A stretch of 64,000 bases of DNA, from contig JBANDB010000011.1 of NCBI GenBank assembly GCA_037576215.1, positions 2,356,001 through 2,420,000 of the forward strand. The letters are read 5' to 3'. Numbering within the stretch: the first letter of the stretch is position 1; every line of letters begins with the position of its first letter. The notes under the pieces are model-generated. The model was not told the origin of the DNA and did not search any database. It was given only the letters and a program-made list of their open reading frames with translations. Position numbers and translations under genes: made by a program. Origin of the DNA: Armillaria gallica (lineage: Eukaryota > Basidiomycota > Agaricomycetes > Agaricales > Physalacriaceae). Shown one piece after another: positions 33,148 through 47,515 of the stretch.

Positions 33148-34453
33148 CTACACCACAATGGAATCTGAGAGATTCTCCATAGAGACATCACCTAGATCAA
33201 AGGCGAGAGCCGCTTTTTGCTGCAGCCGCTCCTGCTCCGCTAAGGCTTTGGCTGCATTTCGTTCAACGGCCCGAGCTTTGAGAGCTACAATCTCAGCCGA
33301 GAGTTGATTCTAAAAAGTATTTGAGTGCGCTGTCTGATTGGGGTAAACGCACGAACCGTCTTCTCTTCCAGTTCTGCTTTGTTGAAGATCGAGTACGGAG
33401 GTGGGGGTGTAGGAGTGTGTTTACCCTCGTATGCGGCGTGTTTGAAGACTGCATTCATGATATCGTGATTTCGACGGTATCGCGTGAGAGCAAGCGCCTT
33501 GGTAGAAATCATATCAATTTCATCACCTGAATCTTCTTCTTCGATGCGTGGAGGTGGTCGCTGGCAAAAGATCAGCCTAACGCTTACTAGGCAGAAGAAC
33601 GAGATCGTACTGCAGCCATAACCGCACCCCGATCTCGTACACGCTCCCGTTCCCTTTTCCGTTCAAGCATCTCCATGCTGCTATTCTGCTGAGCCAACAT
33701 CGCCTGCTGTTGCATGTTCATACCCATACCCATACCTATCCCCATGCCAACGTTAGGTGGTTGTGCCACTCCGGGTGGATAGACCTTCTGCCCTGCCTTG
33801 TCCCCGCATACAAAAACTGCGGGTTCACTAACCGGCCGGAGAGGGTAGACGCGAATAGGTTGGTTCATGAACTGTGGAGGAACAGCTGGGAAGAGTTTAG
33901 AAACAGAAGACAAATGCGAGCTAAGACTGACGCATTGCTTGGCCACGCGAGTAATGCATAAAATGGAGCTGCGGATGACCGCCTTTTGTGAGACGGAACC
34001 GCCTGCGAACACGCCATGCTGTCTGATCGACACCCGGAGCGAAACCAAACTTCGCTTCATGTATTTCGAGTTCCTGAGAGAATATCAAGCAGTGGGCAAC
34101 AAAGTATTGCTGCATAGACGCACCCGCATGCCAGCTGGTATAGAGTATTTAACTTCTTGTTCCAAGTATCTTATGCCGTCGTTCGGGAACGGAGAATGAT
34201 TGGGAATGAAGATGAGAATGGCCTGGCCCTCTGACATAAGTAAGATAGAGAGAAAATGGCACAGTATTAAGTAGAACATACCTGGCGGTTTGTCAATAAA
34301 TCCCCAGGTAAAAGGCATCGTTGTGGCCATTTGAATGGCGCGTAGAAGCATGTTGACTGCTGACTCGAAGCTGACCTCACGATGAAGTCCTAAATTCTCA
34401 GGATAACGAAGGCAGAGCCCTTCGGCCTGGGCAAGTTGGAGTTGGGTGGCCAT
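33148..34453 (-). CDS. ssr4: SSR4-like subunit of SWI/SNF and RSC complexes
   Basis: Fungal chromatin-remodelling subunit. The N-terminal domain reads LCLRYPENLGLHREVSFES, TMPFTWGFIDKPPG, IFIPNHSPFPNDGIRYLEQE, KFGFAPGVDQTAWRVRRRFR and HPQLHFMHYSRG, the pattern of the Ssr4 N-terminal family. Then come a Pro/Gly/Met-rich linker, an RKRERERVRDRG helix, EEDSGDEIDMISTKALALTR and RNHDIMNAVFKHAAYEG, with a C-terminal coiled coil ending DSIVV. The start at 34453 (MATQLQLAQAEG) is preferred over an upstream Met at 34549, because the upstream residues do not fit and would reach into the shared promoter. It is divergent from the WD40 gene. Confidence 0.75.
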
Positions 34454-34578
34454 TCCGAGCAGCAGGAGCGCGTTGGTGGTGGTGGGAAGAAACCTTGGTC
34501 GGCATATGCCGGTGCACAGCCACTTAACAATGTCGTCACCGACCTTCACCAGCCTTCAAGCTTCAACGCGAACCATCA
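34454..34578. promoter_or_regulatory. 125 bp divergent promoter (SSR4 / WD40)
   Basis: The only DNA between the SSR4 start (minus) and the WD40 gene start (plus), so both promoters must lie here or overlap the coding ends. No ACGCGT or obvious TATA box was seen. Confidence 0.5.
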
Positions 34579-36809
34579 TGTCCCGCCGGCAGCACCCTCT
34601 TGTTCCCAGCGCACTAGGGCCTGTTCAGCTTAGCAGGTCTCGAAATCAAATCCTTGAGTCGATATTCTACAGAGGTTTACCTTATTCAAGGTATTATTTC
34701 CTCTGATGAGCTGTATACAATCATGAAGAGATTCACGAATCGCGTACTACTATAGGAAACTCTCTGCACATACATCATGCGTGAATTATCTAGCTTTCTC
34801 ATCAAATGGCGCCAGGTTTCTTGCTAGTGGTGGAGACGGTGTGCATGGTTCAACGCAGATCAGCACACACGTCTGATTCTCATCAGATCTCGACATCCAT
34901 ATTTGGGACTTTCATCAAGACGACATATCACATCCTCGGCATACTTGTATCGGACATACGGTTAGTTCTGTTGGCAATCTAGTCTCGACTAATCCGTGAT
35001 CAATGCTGCGCAGAGAAATATCTTCACGTTGGCCTTTTCTGCTTCAAACAAATACTTGTTCTCGTTAGTCACGTTTTATTCGCATTTGATTGCAAAGTAT
35101 GTCTCATGTGCTCTTCTCATAGTGGTGGAACTGATAACATGATACACAAGTTTGACGCGACACAATTCCAGCTACCACGGTCTTCCAATGCTGAACGGCC
35201 AATAGACAGTTTATCTTATCGTGTATGTGGACGGACAATTTAAGTGAGACTCGGCGTTGATTCTTCTTTGCCGTTAGAACACTATTCGTAGTTTGTCGTG
35301 TCACCCTTTCCAAGACGAAGTGTTCCTCAGCGCAAGGTGAGCAGACATTCTCCTAGCTCACAATGAACTCAAATGGGTTTTTAGCGAGAGTGGACGTATA
35401 ATACTGCACGATGAGCGAACCTGGCGCAACCCTTCGACTCGAGCACGGGATATCATCCAGGTTGAAACCGAAGTCTGTAATGTCAAATTCCATCCTACAA
35501 TGGAGAATATCTTTGCCTCCTGTGATTCAAAGGGCATTGTATGTTTACGCGACATTCGTCTAGGCTTCGGCCCTGCGAATAAGCGTATGAACCAAGGTGT
35601 TGTTCAAGTGGTAATGCATCAAACTTGGAGGAATTGACTCGCTACTCACGTCAACGAGTTTAACACCAAAATATCCAAGGGATCTATAGCTCATTTGAGT
35701 AACCCTGAATCCAGTAGCATCACTTTCGATCGTGATGGTCAGTGCATTCTTTAATTCGTACATGACTGTGTACTTACGGCCTACTTGTGATTTAGGCACA
35801 AAGCTGGCAGTCACTATGCTGGTATGTGCAGGCTTTTAAAAATTGCTCAATTCTCAATACATTATCCAGCATCATTATCCCACAATATACTCGCTGTCTG
35901 ATCCTAATCCCATTGCCCTCTGTAGCGTCCAAGCTCTCCCTGACGGCTCACCGATACTCCCTGAGCAGCGCTCATACTCCAACTCATGCACAATCAAAGT
36001 GAGTGCGTCATCATTGTCTTTAGTCAACGAGTTTCCCATCCTGTAACAGCATGGCTCTTTCGGTAGTTTAGGATTTGACAACGATGACTTCTATTGTGCA
36101 GGATCGGACGATTTCTGCGCCTATCTGTGGAAGATTCCATCGATATCCAGCCTTGTGGAACAAAGGCAGATTGTGGATCCTGACGAATGGTCTGGCAACA
36201 CAGTTTTCGCTGATACGATTGGTGATCCATCTCGTCTATCCTACTACGCTCTCTTTCTGACACGAAACGCGCCGACAGGTTACGCTGCCGGCCTGCATGA
36301 GCCTAGATATCTCCCAGTTAATATCAAGACACCTCTGTCTCGACTTACAGGTAAGTAAACACACATGGCGCCCATGGCTCACTCATATTCACGATGTCAA
36401 GGTCACAATTCCATCATCAACACCACTCTTGTACATCCGAATTTTCCATATATCGTGACATGCGGCATCGAGCGCCATCTCTTTCTTCACTCTGCTACCC
36501 CTTCAACACCCTTCTCAGATAGTCTCGAATTTACACCTACCGAAGTCCGGTCCTTGTCGGAGCAGAGCACCTGCGAAGAAGACCTCAGTGTTCATACTCT
36601 CCTTACTGGGATCGAGCAGGCGGATTCTGGAGACCTTGAAAGCAGCACTATATCCTTATTCGATGAGTATGTCCTCAGCACAGCCATGCTTGAGTATACT
36701 GACTGGTTTCCTCAGGATTTTAAGAGCGGAGGGTACGGCAGATCCTTTTCAAATTCGAAGGTGGTCCCCAGATTCTGATTCGGAGTCCGAAGATGACTCG
36801 AGTGACTGA
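34579..36809 (+). CDS. WD40-repeat protein, DCAF5/8-like
   Basis: Likely CUL4-DDB1 substrate receptor. The start MSRRQHPLVPSALGP gives RNQILESIFYRGLPYSR. WD40 units follow: HTSCVNYLAFSSNGARFLASGGD, DLDIHIWDF, FTLAFSASNKYLFSGGTDN, SCHPFQDEVFLSASESGRI and VKFHPTMENIFASCDSKG. The segment LRDIRLGFGPANKR is close to the LRDxRxxFGP motif I recall from DCAF proteins. Two late repeats are AGSDDFCAYLWKIP and HNSIINTTLVHPNFPYIVTCG. The tail is acidic (SDSESEDDSSD). Many short introns. The class is firm; the exact DCAF orthologue is tentative. Confidence 0.75.
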
Positions 36810-37045
36810 GAAACCGCTGGGGAGATGGTGTTCTATCTGATTAATGCATATTTCATTTTGGGCCAGTCCTGGTTCGAACGAAAGGCGAAGTCTATGGCCG
36901 ATCTATTGCCCCCTGGATGATCTACGGCTAACCATACGAGGTAAAAACATTTCCACATTTGTCTCTAGATATTCAATATCGGAACAATAACAATAGCAGC
37001 CAACAATGCGCAGAAGCAAATAAATAAATCAACAGCTGGGGGAGT

Positions 37046-38533
37046 TCAGTACCAAATACTTCTTGTACGGTGACATGGCACGATGTCGTCCGTCTGAATC
37101 CCCTCAATCTTTTCCTCTCCTCGTTCTATTCTCTTCGCCAGATCCCAGAGGAAAAAGTCTATCACAACACTACTGATCTGTTCACCTTCATCTCCCTCCC
37201 TCAGTTTCATAATCTCCTCTCTAACGCGCTCCACGGCAATGATGCTTGCAGCACGTAAACTTAGCTCCTCCGTGGATCCGGAGGGCATATAAGTGCCTTC
37301 TCGTAGTAAGTGGACCAGAGACGAAGGGTATGACAAAATTTTCAAGTGGTGTAGGATCTGTGGTACGCGATAGTCCGCAAACATAGTTAGTTGATGGATT
37401 TGTGCCCCGCGACGTCCTGGAAAGATTGGGTGCGGCATGTCCGGGGACGATGGGTAGAAAGCTGCCCATGTCTCAGCGACAAGGATCTGTGCCCTTTTCC
37501 ACAAACAAACTGCGGCACATTAGTGGATGACATGACTTTGAGAAACGAAAGACTGACCTTTCCTCCCTTCTAGGTAATGCTCGTCCCTGAAAGAAGGGAA
37601 GGTTTCTATGACCATCTCCACTAGATCGAGAGCTGTGCCATCGCCATTGTGGCGGCGCTGGAACTCGTCCAAGAATCCCTTGAAAGATCCACCAAAACCC
37701 TAAACGGTAAATGTGAGTAGCCTGTGCGGAAAAACGACGATGTTCGTCTTACGTTGCACAGTATGTAACCAACTTCACGCATGACAGCAATTCGCTCTTG
37801 AAGTAGAGGTATACTCTCGCCAGATTGAGAAGACTGACGAAACACGGATTCGATTACATAGTCAGGACAAAGGATTTCAGATGAATAGAAGTTCGGGTCG
37901 GTGATTGGGATCCCATCGTCCTGTAGAGCTACGAATAGGCATAAGTCACAGAAGACAACTTGTAGAAATATTTACCTCGATTCAAAGCTGCCACAAGACT
38001 CCAGTAGCCGGTCCACACTTTCTTTTTCTTCGAATTCCAAGCGTCCTGCCACTCGACGCCGTACCGATCCGCTTCGCCCTCCTTCTCCGACCAAAAGCTG
38101 AAATTCAGCGAGGAGATCAAAAATATCCAGTTCAGTACGGCCTTGTTCGAAGGATCGGCAGGATCGTGGGGTTCTAGAGGGCATATATGCAAAGGGTGGG
38201 TTCGCCACGTACGCGGTGTATATGACTCCGCAAGAAGCTTATCGTGTATCTAAACATATGTCGGAGGAAGTTACATGGACAACGGAAAAAAACACTGACA
38301 TGACGTGCAGCGGATTTTACGCCGTCTTCGTTAATTTGGACTATATTCGTGCGCTACGAATGCGTCAGATGCTTGGAGCTAATTGGACAGGGGCCAGTTA
38401 GACGTACGCTGTATGCCCATTTAGTACTTTCGATGACCGGATTGACGCGTTCAGAATCGGAGAATATAAGCCTATCCTTTTCCTCGAATTCTGGAACGCT
38501 GAGAGGAGCAGGCGCTTCGAATTCTACAGCCAT
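37046..38533 (-). CDS. qng1: Queuosine-5'-phosphate N-glycosylase/hydrolase (queuine salvage, DUF2419)
   Basis: Releases the base queuine from queuosine nucleotides so that tRNA can be modified; fungi cannot make queuine de novo. Recognised segments in order: ERVNPVIESTKWAYS, INEDGVKSAARH, LHICPLEPHDPADPSNKAV, LNFSFWSEKEG, YGVEWQDAWNSKKKKVWTGY, DDGIPITDPNFYSS, FLDEFQRRHNGDGTALDLV, DMPHPIFPGRRGAQIHQL and MFADYRVPQILHHLK. It ends IVPCHRTRSIWY. The start at 38533 (MAVEFEAPAPLSVPEFEE) fits the family; a 64-residue N-terminal extension from 38725 is also open. About six introns. No tRNA-guanine transglycosylase gene is nearby. Confidence 0.85.
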
Positions 38534-40957
38534 TGATCGCGTTTCCACGTACGTGTTACTAAGATGTTCGCGGGTCAGACGCCAAAAATTGCCAGAGTCA
38601 CGGTTGAGTGCCGGGAAGTTGTAAAGTGAGGAAGCAAAACTAAAGCTGCGGAGTTTGTCTGTTTGTCGATGAGGTGAACGGAGTAGAAGCAGTGAAGTGT
38701 TTCGGATCGCAAAGATTGACATCATGAAATTTTTTCAAGTTCCCGTTCCGTTACCGGCCCGAAGTCCGATTGCACAGCCCTGTTCCGGCGGCAACTCCCA
38801 TTTAAGGGACGACATCGTCTTGATCAAATAACATCCAGAGGTTATATCTCAGATATTTACTGCCTCCTACAAAGTTTACTGACCCTCTTGGAGTGTCAAT
38901 TTTAGCCTCAAATACTGTCACAGGATGCTCACCGCTCGCCCGAGTTTCATTCTACCTAGCGCAGTGGGTTTAATATTGTCCGGGGAGTCGGGACCTTCTG
39001 GAAACATTATTCGTAACAACGATCTGATACTAATCACCAGAGACAAAGATGAAGTGTATATTGAATTAGTTTCGTCTTACCTGGCCACAACATGCTCAAC
39101 ATAAGACATGCAGGCAAGTGCTATGTAAAGAGATATTCAGATCGCGGCTACGTCCTGGAAGATTATTTGCTAGTCGATGGTGAGCAGAATGCCACCACAA
39201 ACCTATTGTGAGGTCTTTATCTTCAGTAGGAATAAGGCGTACTCTACGAATAGTTGCGCTAACATATACTGTCATGGTGCTTTCGGAGAGCAATCTAAGG
39301 TCGACGCTGTATGCTTCCACCTTTCTCTGCCCCTCGGTATGTCGACGTAGTTTGGCGTGGCGAAGATGATGATAAGGAGGCAAGTTCTCTTTTTCCTCAA
39401 CCGCGACGGATTCTCTATCTTGAAAATTCACTACCCCAAATTCCCCCAAGTTCGCTGAGCTCAAGGCCCCTTTTTTCATAGCTGAGATAGCTTGATGAGC
39501 CCTGTTTAGTGAGCACTACTGTCTCCCGGTGGGGGCGCTCACCTATATCTCGTTGAGAGCTTATCCGCTCGCCTCACGTTGTAGGCTTGGACACCGCACT
39601 TTCGAAAGAATCAGTAAAATTTCTTGATGCGTTTGGGACCAGTACAACGCCTTTACTGGGCTCTAGTAGCAGTACATGTACATGTATCGGATAGCCATGA
39701 TAGGGGAAATGTCTGGCCGTTCGATAATGTGGTTTCCGTTTTGTGTGTCCGACGCAAATTGCACATATCCGGAAATGTTTAGTTACCCCTCATCTGCCGA
39801 CTAGTTGTGTCGTAGCTGCGGGTGGCGGTAGTTGTGGGCTTCTCGGGCATCTACATGTGGGGCGGTGGCTTGGATTTCATGGTGTGATTGTTTCTCGAAG
39901 GTAATCCCTGCTCGCCTTCCGAATCACCGTTTCTTCTTCCCACCACTCTCTTGTTTCCTTTATCTCCAGGTTCAAAAAGGCATCATTATATACTTTCCCA
40001 CTCAGTAGCGAAAGACTCAGATAATTGTCAGTGCTACAGTTGCCGTATCACATGCAACTAAATGCGAGTGGACGAGGCTTTGTCTAATATAATTCATCAT
40101 TCAAGATATCATGACATCTCAACCCCTTTGCGAGCAAATTAAACCAGGTTCAGCCCAAGTGACTATAAATTCGTAGAGCGGTGACGGTTTGGGTAATGGC
40201 TAATAATGGTACATGCGAAAGAACGCGCAGGTTTTAAATGTTTAAATACCGAGACGCCTAAATGAGAAGCAGATGGTCAGAAAGTATACATGCCTTCATT
40301 ACTGGGACGAGAGTAATCGATCCGACACTCATGGGCCCAAGTTCAGAAATCAGCAGCCTCGGTGCCAATCCTCCGGACAGGGTCGCAGGTGTAGGCCAAA
40401 TTACCTGACCGGGGCTCGCCAGCTTATGCCAACCGTTGCGCTCCTCTTCCTTTATTGCATCTTCCTGCATCTGCTGGCACGGTGAAAAAATGTTTTACTC
40501 CCGGGTGTAGTGAAATTCACCCAAAGTTCACCTGCAAACACGCCACTGGCCCACTGCTTCTGTTGAACCAATATGTTGGAAGCGTGACGTCACCTCGCAG
40601 GGTTAGCTACTACTTTTCAAAGTCCGCCAGCGTCGTCGGTCTTTCGACACCACCATGTGCGACTCGTGCTGACCTCTGACCGCGATATGTTGATACAGTC
40701 TTATTATTTTATGTGGAAACAGGACAGTCACTTGTCCCCCCTCCACATGTAAAGTCTGTGCCTGCTATGATGCCATCGTCAGCGCGCAATCAGCGCGTAG
40801 AGGACCACAAGCTCTCCTCGTTCACCTGATCTTATTTTTCTCGTTACCTATCACTTTTGTGTATTCCTACGAGAATTCTTCGATCGATAACTTGTCTCGG
40901 TATGACTATAAAGTTTCCCTTAGTATGTTAGCCAACAATCAAGACCTGACTACAGAT
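38534..40957. other. Long region with one unidentified minus-strand ORF
   Basis: About 2.4 kb. A 127-codon open frame on the minus strand (39479 to 39096, MKKGALSSANLGEFG) has plausible composition and an LPPY motif but no recognised family, and no clear flanking exons were found. The remainder (39480-40957) is AT-rich and includes the glucoamylase promoter. No repeats or RNA genes were seen. Confidence 0.35.
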
Positions 40958-43108
<2,151 letters not shown>

Positions 43109-43292
43109 TAAGCTGCAGCATCTTTCTACTGAATGACCTTGTTTGCTTTCCATTCTGTTCGAGAATGACCTGTAATGACTGTACCAAAAATTGAAGCAGT
43201 AAAGTTAAGCTGATCGGACCGGCTGTGCCGACAACCTCCGAATCCGGCTTGTCGCCAAATAAGTACTCATCCCACCTACCATCACCACAACC

Positions 43293-43996
43293 ATGCGTCT
43301 TTCCGTTCTCTCCTTCTTCGCTCTGCCTTTCATGTCTGCCCTTGGAGAGCAAATTCCCATGTCCTCCGATTACACGCCCCTGACGACGACCAAGCCGCTC
43401 CTCAGCGACCTGCTGACCATTGAATCCTCCGCATCCATATTCTACTCTTACGCTCGTGAACTAGAACTGAGTAAGATGCTCGAGGATGAGAATGCCCGAC
43501 TGACGGTGCTGGTGCCAACGAACAAGGCCGTAATGGCGTTAGCGAGGAAACCGTGAGTGCCAGGCTCCTTTTAAATGCGGTCAATTAATACTGACGTCGT
43601 ACACAGACACCAAGGACCGGCGCCCATTGACGAGGGAATTGAAATCACGCAGGAGCAATTTGACAAGGAGTCTAAGAAGAACGTTGAGAGATGGGTCTCT
43701 GCCCATATTATCCCGGTATTTGTGACTATTCTTTGTGACTTTGGTAGTTTGCTGACGATCTGGTCAGAAATCTCCGCTGGACCTGCATGCGTCGGTGACG
43801 TACAAAACTCTGCTCGATGGGAAGTCGGTGGAATTCGAGGTAAAGGGTGACGGACAGATAATCATCAACGGGGACACTCGTATTAAGGATATCAAAGATG
43901 TGCGTCTTGTCCATCTTGACTTATCTGTTACTCACCTTTTCTTAGGCTGGGAATGGTGTTATATATCTTATTGACGGAACTATCTCGGTCGACTAA
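43293..43996 (+). CDS. Secreted/vacuolar fasciclin (FAS1)-domain protein
   Basis: One FAS1 domain, an adhesion-type fold of extracellular and vacuolar proteins. Signal peptide MRLSVLSFFALPFMSALG. The FAS1 opening is LLSDLLTIESSASIFYSYAR, with H1-like LTVLVPTNKAVMAL, the linker HQGPAPIDEG, VERWVSAHIIP, LDLHASVTYKTLLDGKSVEF and the H2-like GNGVIYLIDGTISVD at the stop. Three introns (after ARKP, HIIP and IKD) keep the frame. Length about 180 residues, like single-domain fungal FAS1 proteins. The start is 184 bp after the glucoamylase stop on the same strand; no functional link is implied. Confidence 0.8.
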
Positions 43997-44292
43997 TCGT
44001 CTTCGTCTTACGCTCATGCCCACATTGTATACTACGACACCACTAGTCCTTAACCTGTTATATCCAATTCTGTCTTAGTTCTGCGCTAACTTTCTTTTGG
44101 TTTGGGTGCTGCACCAACAGTCAATTAAGCAGCTACAAGGATGCTATATACTATCCGCAATCGAGCCAACAGCGGCTACTAAGCGAGACTTCTAGCACTA
44201 GATTATGATAGTAATCTTTAAACCTCTTTCTAGCGCAGAACGTCTCCATGGCGAAGACACTAGAGATGCACCATCCTGCGCACCTGTGACCA

Positions 44293-45836
44293 CTAGAGTA
44301 CAATATCACTGACCGTGAAATTACTAGTATACTTTAAAAATTCCATCGTAAATCGCGAATAAGCGTGCGAGTTAAGAAAACGTCCGTCATGAGTATCAAT
44401 CCAAGTATCTGTCACCAAGCGTATAGGAATAGAGTTGATTGTAGAAAGGAAAGGCGAGTCCGTCGGAGGAGTTATTGTCACGACAATGAAGTCCTAAAAA
44501 GATATCAGAATCCCATCAACAGAAAATAGCTATCTAATAACCCACCTTAACAGCGGTACCCGCGGCAGAGAACCCCCCGACATTGACGCTCGGTAGACAC
44601 TGCACTTCACCCTCCCAGTCCAGGCTTTCTTCTTGGGATCTGCCAGACTGCGAGCACGAAGCCGGTGGCACCGGGCGTATCTTTCCTTCCCCGATGGTCG
44701 TGTTCTTCCAAGATCGCGTACCTCGCACATCAACAGCGATTTGACGGAGCATGGTGACAGTTACAGATGATTGTTGTTGTGATGAGGACGAGGATGGGAC
44801 TTGAGGGAACAACTGGCGCAGTGAAGATAGAGGGCCGCTGAGCTGGACGTGGAAGGGAATGATGTCGGAGAAGGAGAAGATTTGCACCGAAGGTATAAAT
44901 AGCTGTGAGAAGAGCTTTAGTCAGAGGTACTAATACCATGTTGGGATTTTGACTCACATTGGATTCGATTGGTTCTATGGTCGCTCGGCTTCTGGTTTTC
45001 ATCGTCATCAGTGATTGTGTCCATTCTTCGGGGGAAGACTTGACGCTATAGAAGAGAGGTATAGATAATGTTGGGCGATTCGGACGTGTTCGTGGGGCAT
45101 AGATTATCGGGATGCGGAGACTGGATTGATTTAGTTAGACTGTATGTCATGAAGTCCAGACTACGCGGACGTACGTTTTGGTCTTGGCGAAAAATCCAAA
45201 TTTAGGATGGCGGATAGAAGTGACTTGGACGACTAGGGTATACGAAGAAGTGACATGTATCCCTGGTGAACCGGAGAAAGAAGCTCGGTAACTGGGCGGG
45301 ATAGGATATGATTTGTCGCTATCCTTGAACGTTGATGGAAAGGTCCGAGAAAAGGATAGCGAGCTAGGACATGTCTCGTTCTCCGTTCGGTCGAATCTCC
45401 ACAGGGTCTCCGTGTCGTCAACGGTCACAAGTGACCTTGCGCCGCCTTCTGAAGTCATCATGTCCAGTCGGCCTTCAATCTGCAATGGAAGATGAGTCAA
45501 ATCACGAAAATGTACAAAGGCGGGTAGAAGTACCTTAACATGAACAAGTTGAACCGCGTCAACCTTCTCGAGGAGCAATGCGCCATGTATAGCGGCTTCG
45601 CGACCGTACACAGGAGAGGTCGTGTCGTCCTCCTGTTCTGTCAAAACGACAGTTAGGCTGCCGCGTTTTTTAATGAACGTGCCACTCGAGACACGAGGTC
45701 CTGAACGAGGTGTATGTTCAACCCGTTGCTCGCCTTGTGAGGGATCGCATGAATAATGCGGAGGCGGGGCCGTTTTGGAGTAGGGAGGGAGAGAGATTGT
45801 TGACGGGCCCGGTAGACTATAAATTTCTGTCGACAT
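44293..45836 (-). CDS. Alpha-arrestin-like protein with N-terminal PY motifs
   Basis: Probable adaptor that brings Nedd4/Rsp5 ubiquitin ligase to plasma-membrane cargo. The N-terminus has two PY motifs, LPPY and PPHY, in SLPPYSKTAPPPHYS. The arrestin-like beta-sandwich follows: VSSGTFIKKRGSLTVVLTE, SPVYGREAAIHGALLLEKV, LPLQIEGRLDM, TSSYTLVVQVT and LFIPSVQIFSFSDIIPFHVQ. Next come MLRQIAVDVRG, GEGKIRPVPP and a final strand set IPIRLVTDTW ... SDIVL. The start at 45836 (MSTEIYSLPGPS) is favoured by the match with the paralogue at 25942-27556. Intact as read. Arrestin-like is a fold-level inference; the PY motifs are plain. Confidence 0.7.
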
Positions 45837-46351
45837 TGTGGAGAATGGGAGGGGGAGAAAGTAATCACCGTGACCTGACGAACCCTCTTTATAAATGAAA
45901 CATGATGTCAGCAACGACCTTTCAGAGACACTGAGGACCGCGGGGGTTGGATGTGAGTCAATCGGAACTGCCTTAAGGCGACTGGAAAGTTAGTAAGCAA
46001 ATGACTCGAACATGAAATTGATGCTGCGAGACTTCGATCAGGAGATCATAACGGAATCAGACCGTATCAAGGGAGATCCATGTTTAACGGAGTTCATCGC
46101 ATTATTGTTTGGCTGATTGATACAAAAGGCTGTGAGTAGGTCGAACATACAGAACAGATGCGAAAGATGGTCAGTAACTATCCTTCCAACAACTTTTTAT
46201 GTCTGTGCAAAACACGAGGCGATCTGTGTCATCGATTGTTCCGGGGAAAGGTACATTGTGGCGATAAATTGAATAATGAAGGGAACGGACCTTGGAAGGA
46301 CCTTGGTTAGGGTCGGGTCCGAAATATGCGATAGAAATAGAGAGCATACCT
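45837..46351. other. Spacer upstream of the arrestin-like gene
   Basis: About 515 bp: arrestin promoter and 3' flank of the PY-motif membrane protein. No gene or repeat recognised. Confidence 0.4.
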
Positions 46352-47257
46352 TCAACGTGCTCGCGTATACGATGTCGGCCGTTCCAGCCTCGCCAGTGTT
46401 TCCTCCAGCTTTCTCGCTCTCTCCGCATTCTCGACTACCTCCCACTGTTCATCCTGGCTCACATAGCTCAGAGGCCGGCTGGCGCGAGAGTGGGCAGATA
46501 TCGGCCGTTGGGCCCTCAAGCTGTCTCTAAGGAACCCGCTCAGCAAAAGCGTGCTCCCGCGTGTGTGTCCGTATGCCGGGGGAGGAGGTGCTGCTATAAT
46601 GTGATCCTCGACGTCGCCCGTACCGACCCCACTCTGGGCGAGGGCAGCAGCGTATGTTGGCAGAGGCGGTCGGTGCCAGGGCGCGTATGACATGCTCGGG
46701 GTAGCGGACGCCCGCCTGCGAGAGGTCGGAAGAACCTCGTCCGAGTGCAGGAAAGCATACCGCTCAGCGCGCAAGCGGAACATGCGACGCTCGAGGAATA
46801 GAAGCTCGCCCAGGATGCCCACTGCGAATATGACATGAACAAAAATGACTGAGCTGCTGGCCATCGGGCCTCCTGCTGCTGCGCGCGACAGATATTGAGC
46901 CGCAGCGATCCATGCTGATACCGTTCCAATCAGGAGGAATAGCTGTGCCAAGAACGCCAATAGGGTCGTCAGTTGCACCCCGCCGAGCGTCGTATTGCGC
47001 TTCCAAAAAGGCTTGCTCGACCAGGAAGGGTTGTGGGATGAAGGTGAGGATGGAGCTGGATCTGCAGGAGTGGCAATTAAGTCAGGAACAGCGTCCCTAT
47101 CAGCAGGATGCCGTATTGGGAGCGTCGACATCGGTGTGGTCGCTCTTGCCTGCTCCCTCTGCCCATGGAGCTCTTCTGTAAACCCAATTTCTCCTCGCTT
47201 CACAGGCAAAGGTCCTGCCTCTGGCCGTTGATCAGGGGTAGAAGACGTCGACGCCAT
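46352..47257 (-). CDS. Two-pass membrane protein with PY motifs
   Basis: A 301-residue single-exon protein starting MASTSSTPDQRPEAG. Two hydrophobic segments are predicted: about residues 97-118 (TTLLAFLAQLFLLIGTVSAW) and about 135-155 (VIFVHVIFAVGILGELLFLE). The long C-terminal tail is cytosolic-like, with an LPxY motif (LPTY), a PPxY motif (PPAY in APPPPAYGHT), Ser/Arg-rich sequence and a short coiled coil (ENAERARKLEETLARLE). I do not recognise the family. PY motifs bind WW domains of Nedd4/Rsp5 ligases, and the next gene is an arrestin-like protein with the same motifs. Confidence 0.7.
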   Translation of the reverse strand: MASTSSTPDQRPEAGPLPVKRGEIGFTEELHGQREQARATTPMSTLPIRHPADRDAVPDLIATPADPAPSSPSSHNPSWSSKPFWKRNTTLGGVQLTTLLAFLAQLFLLIGTVSAWIAAAQYLSRAAAGGPMASSSVIFVHVIFAVGILGELLFLERRMFRLRAERYAFLHSDEVLPTSRRRASATPSMSYAPWHRPPLPTYAAALAQSGVGTGDVEDHIIAAPPPPAYGHTRGSTLLLSGFLRDSLRAQRPISAHSRASRPLSYVSQDEQWEVVENAERARKLEETLARLERPTSYTRAR

Positions 47258-47515
47258 CTTTTGGCCGTGGCTTTTTGTGAAGAAATGGACAAAGAGGGAG
47301 ACAGTCCTGCACCTGGCAAGACGTGGGGCGGTAGTGAAGTAGAAAGTTAAAGAATGACGGCGATAATGAATAATAAAGAAATGGAAGGATGAAGGAAGAA
47401 TGCAGCCCCGCAGCTGATGCTTATGGTCAAGGTCGCCATGTCAATGTGGGAACTTGTTGCCTTTGCGAGCTTTAGGTTTTATGTAAATTAACGAAAATCC
47501 TTCAATAAAATTCGG

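Noticed and set aside
36880..36900. GGTTCGAA resembling a tRNA B-box
   Set aside because: Lacks the closing CC and any upstream A-box or cloverleaf.
40258..40680. Short overlapping ORFs before the glucoamylase
   Set aside because: No recognisable domains or exon structure; likely promoter DNA.
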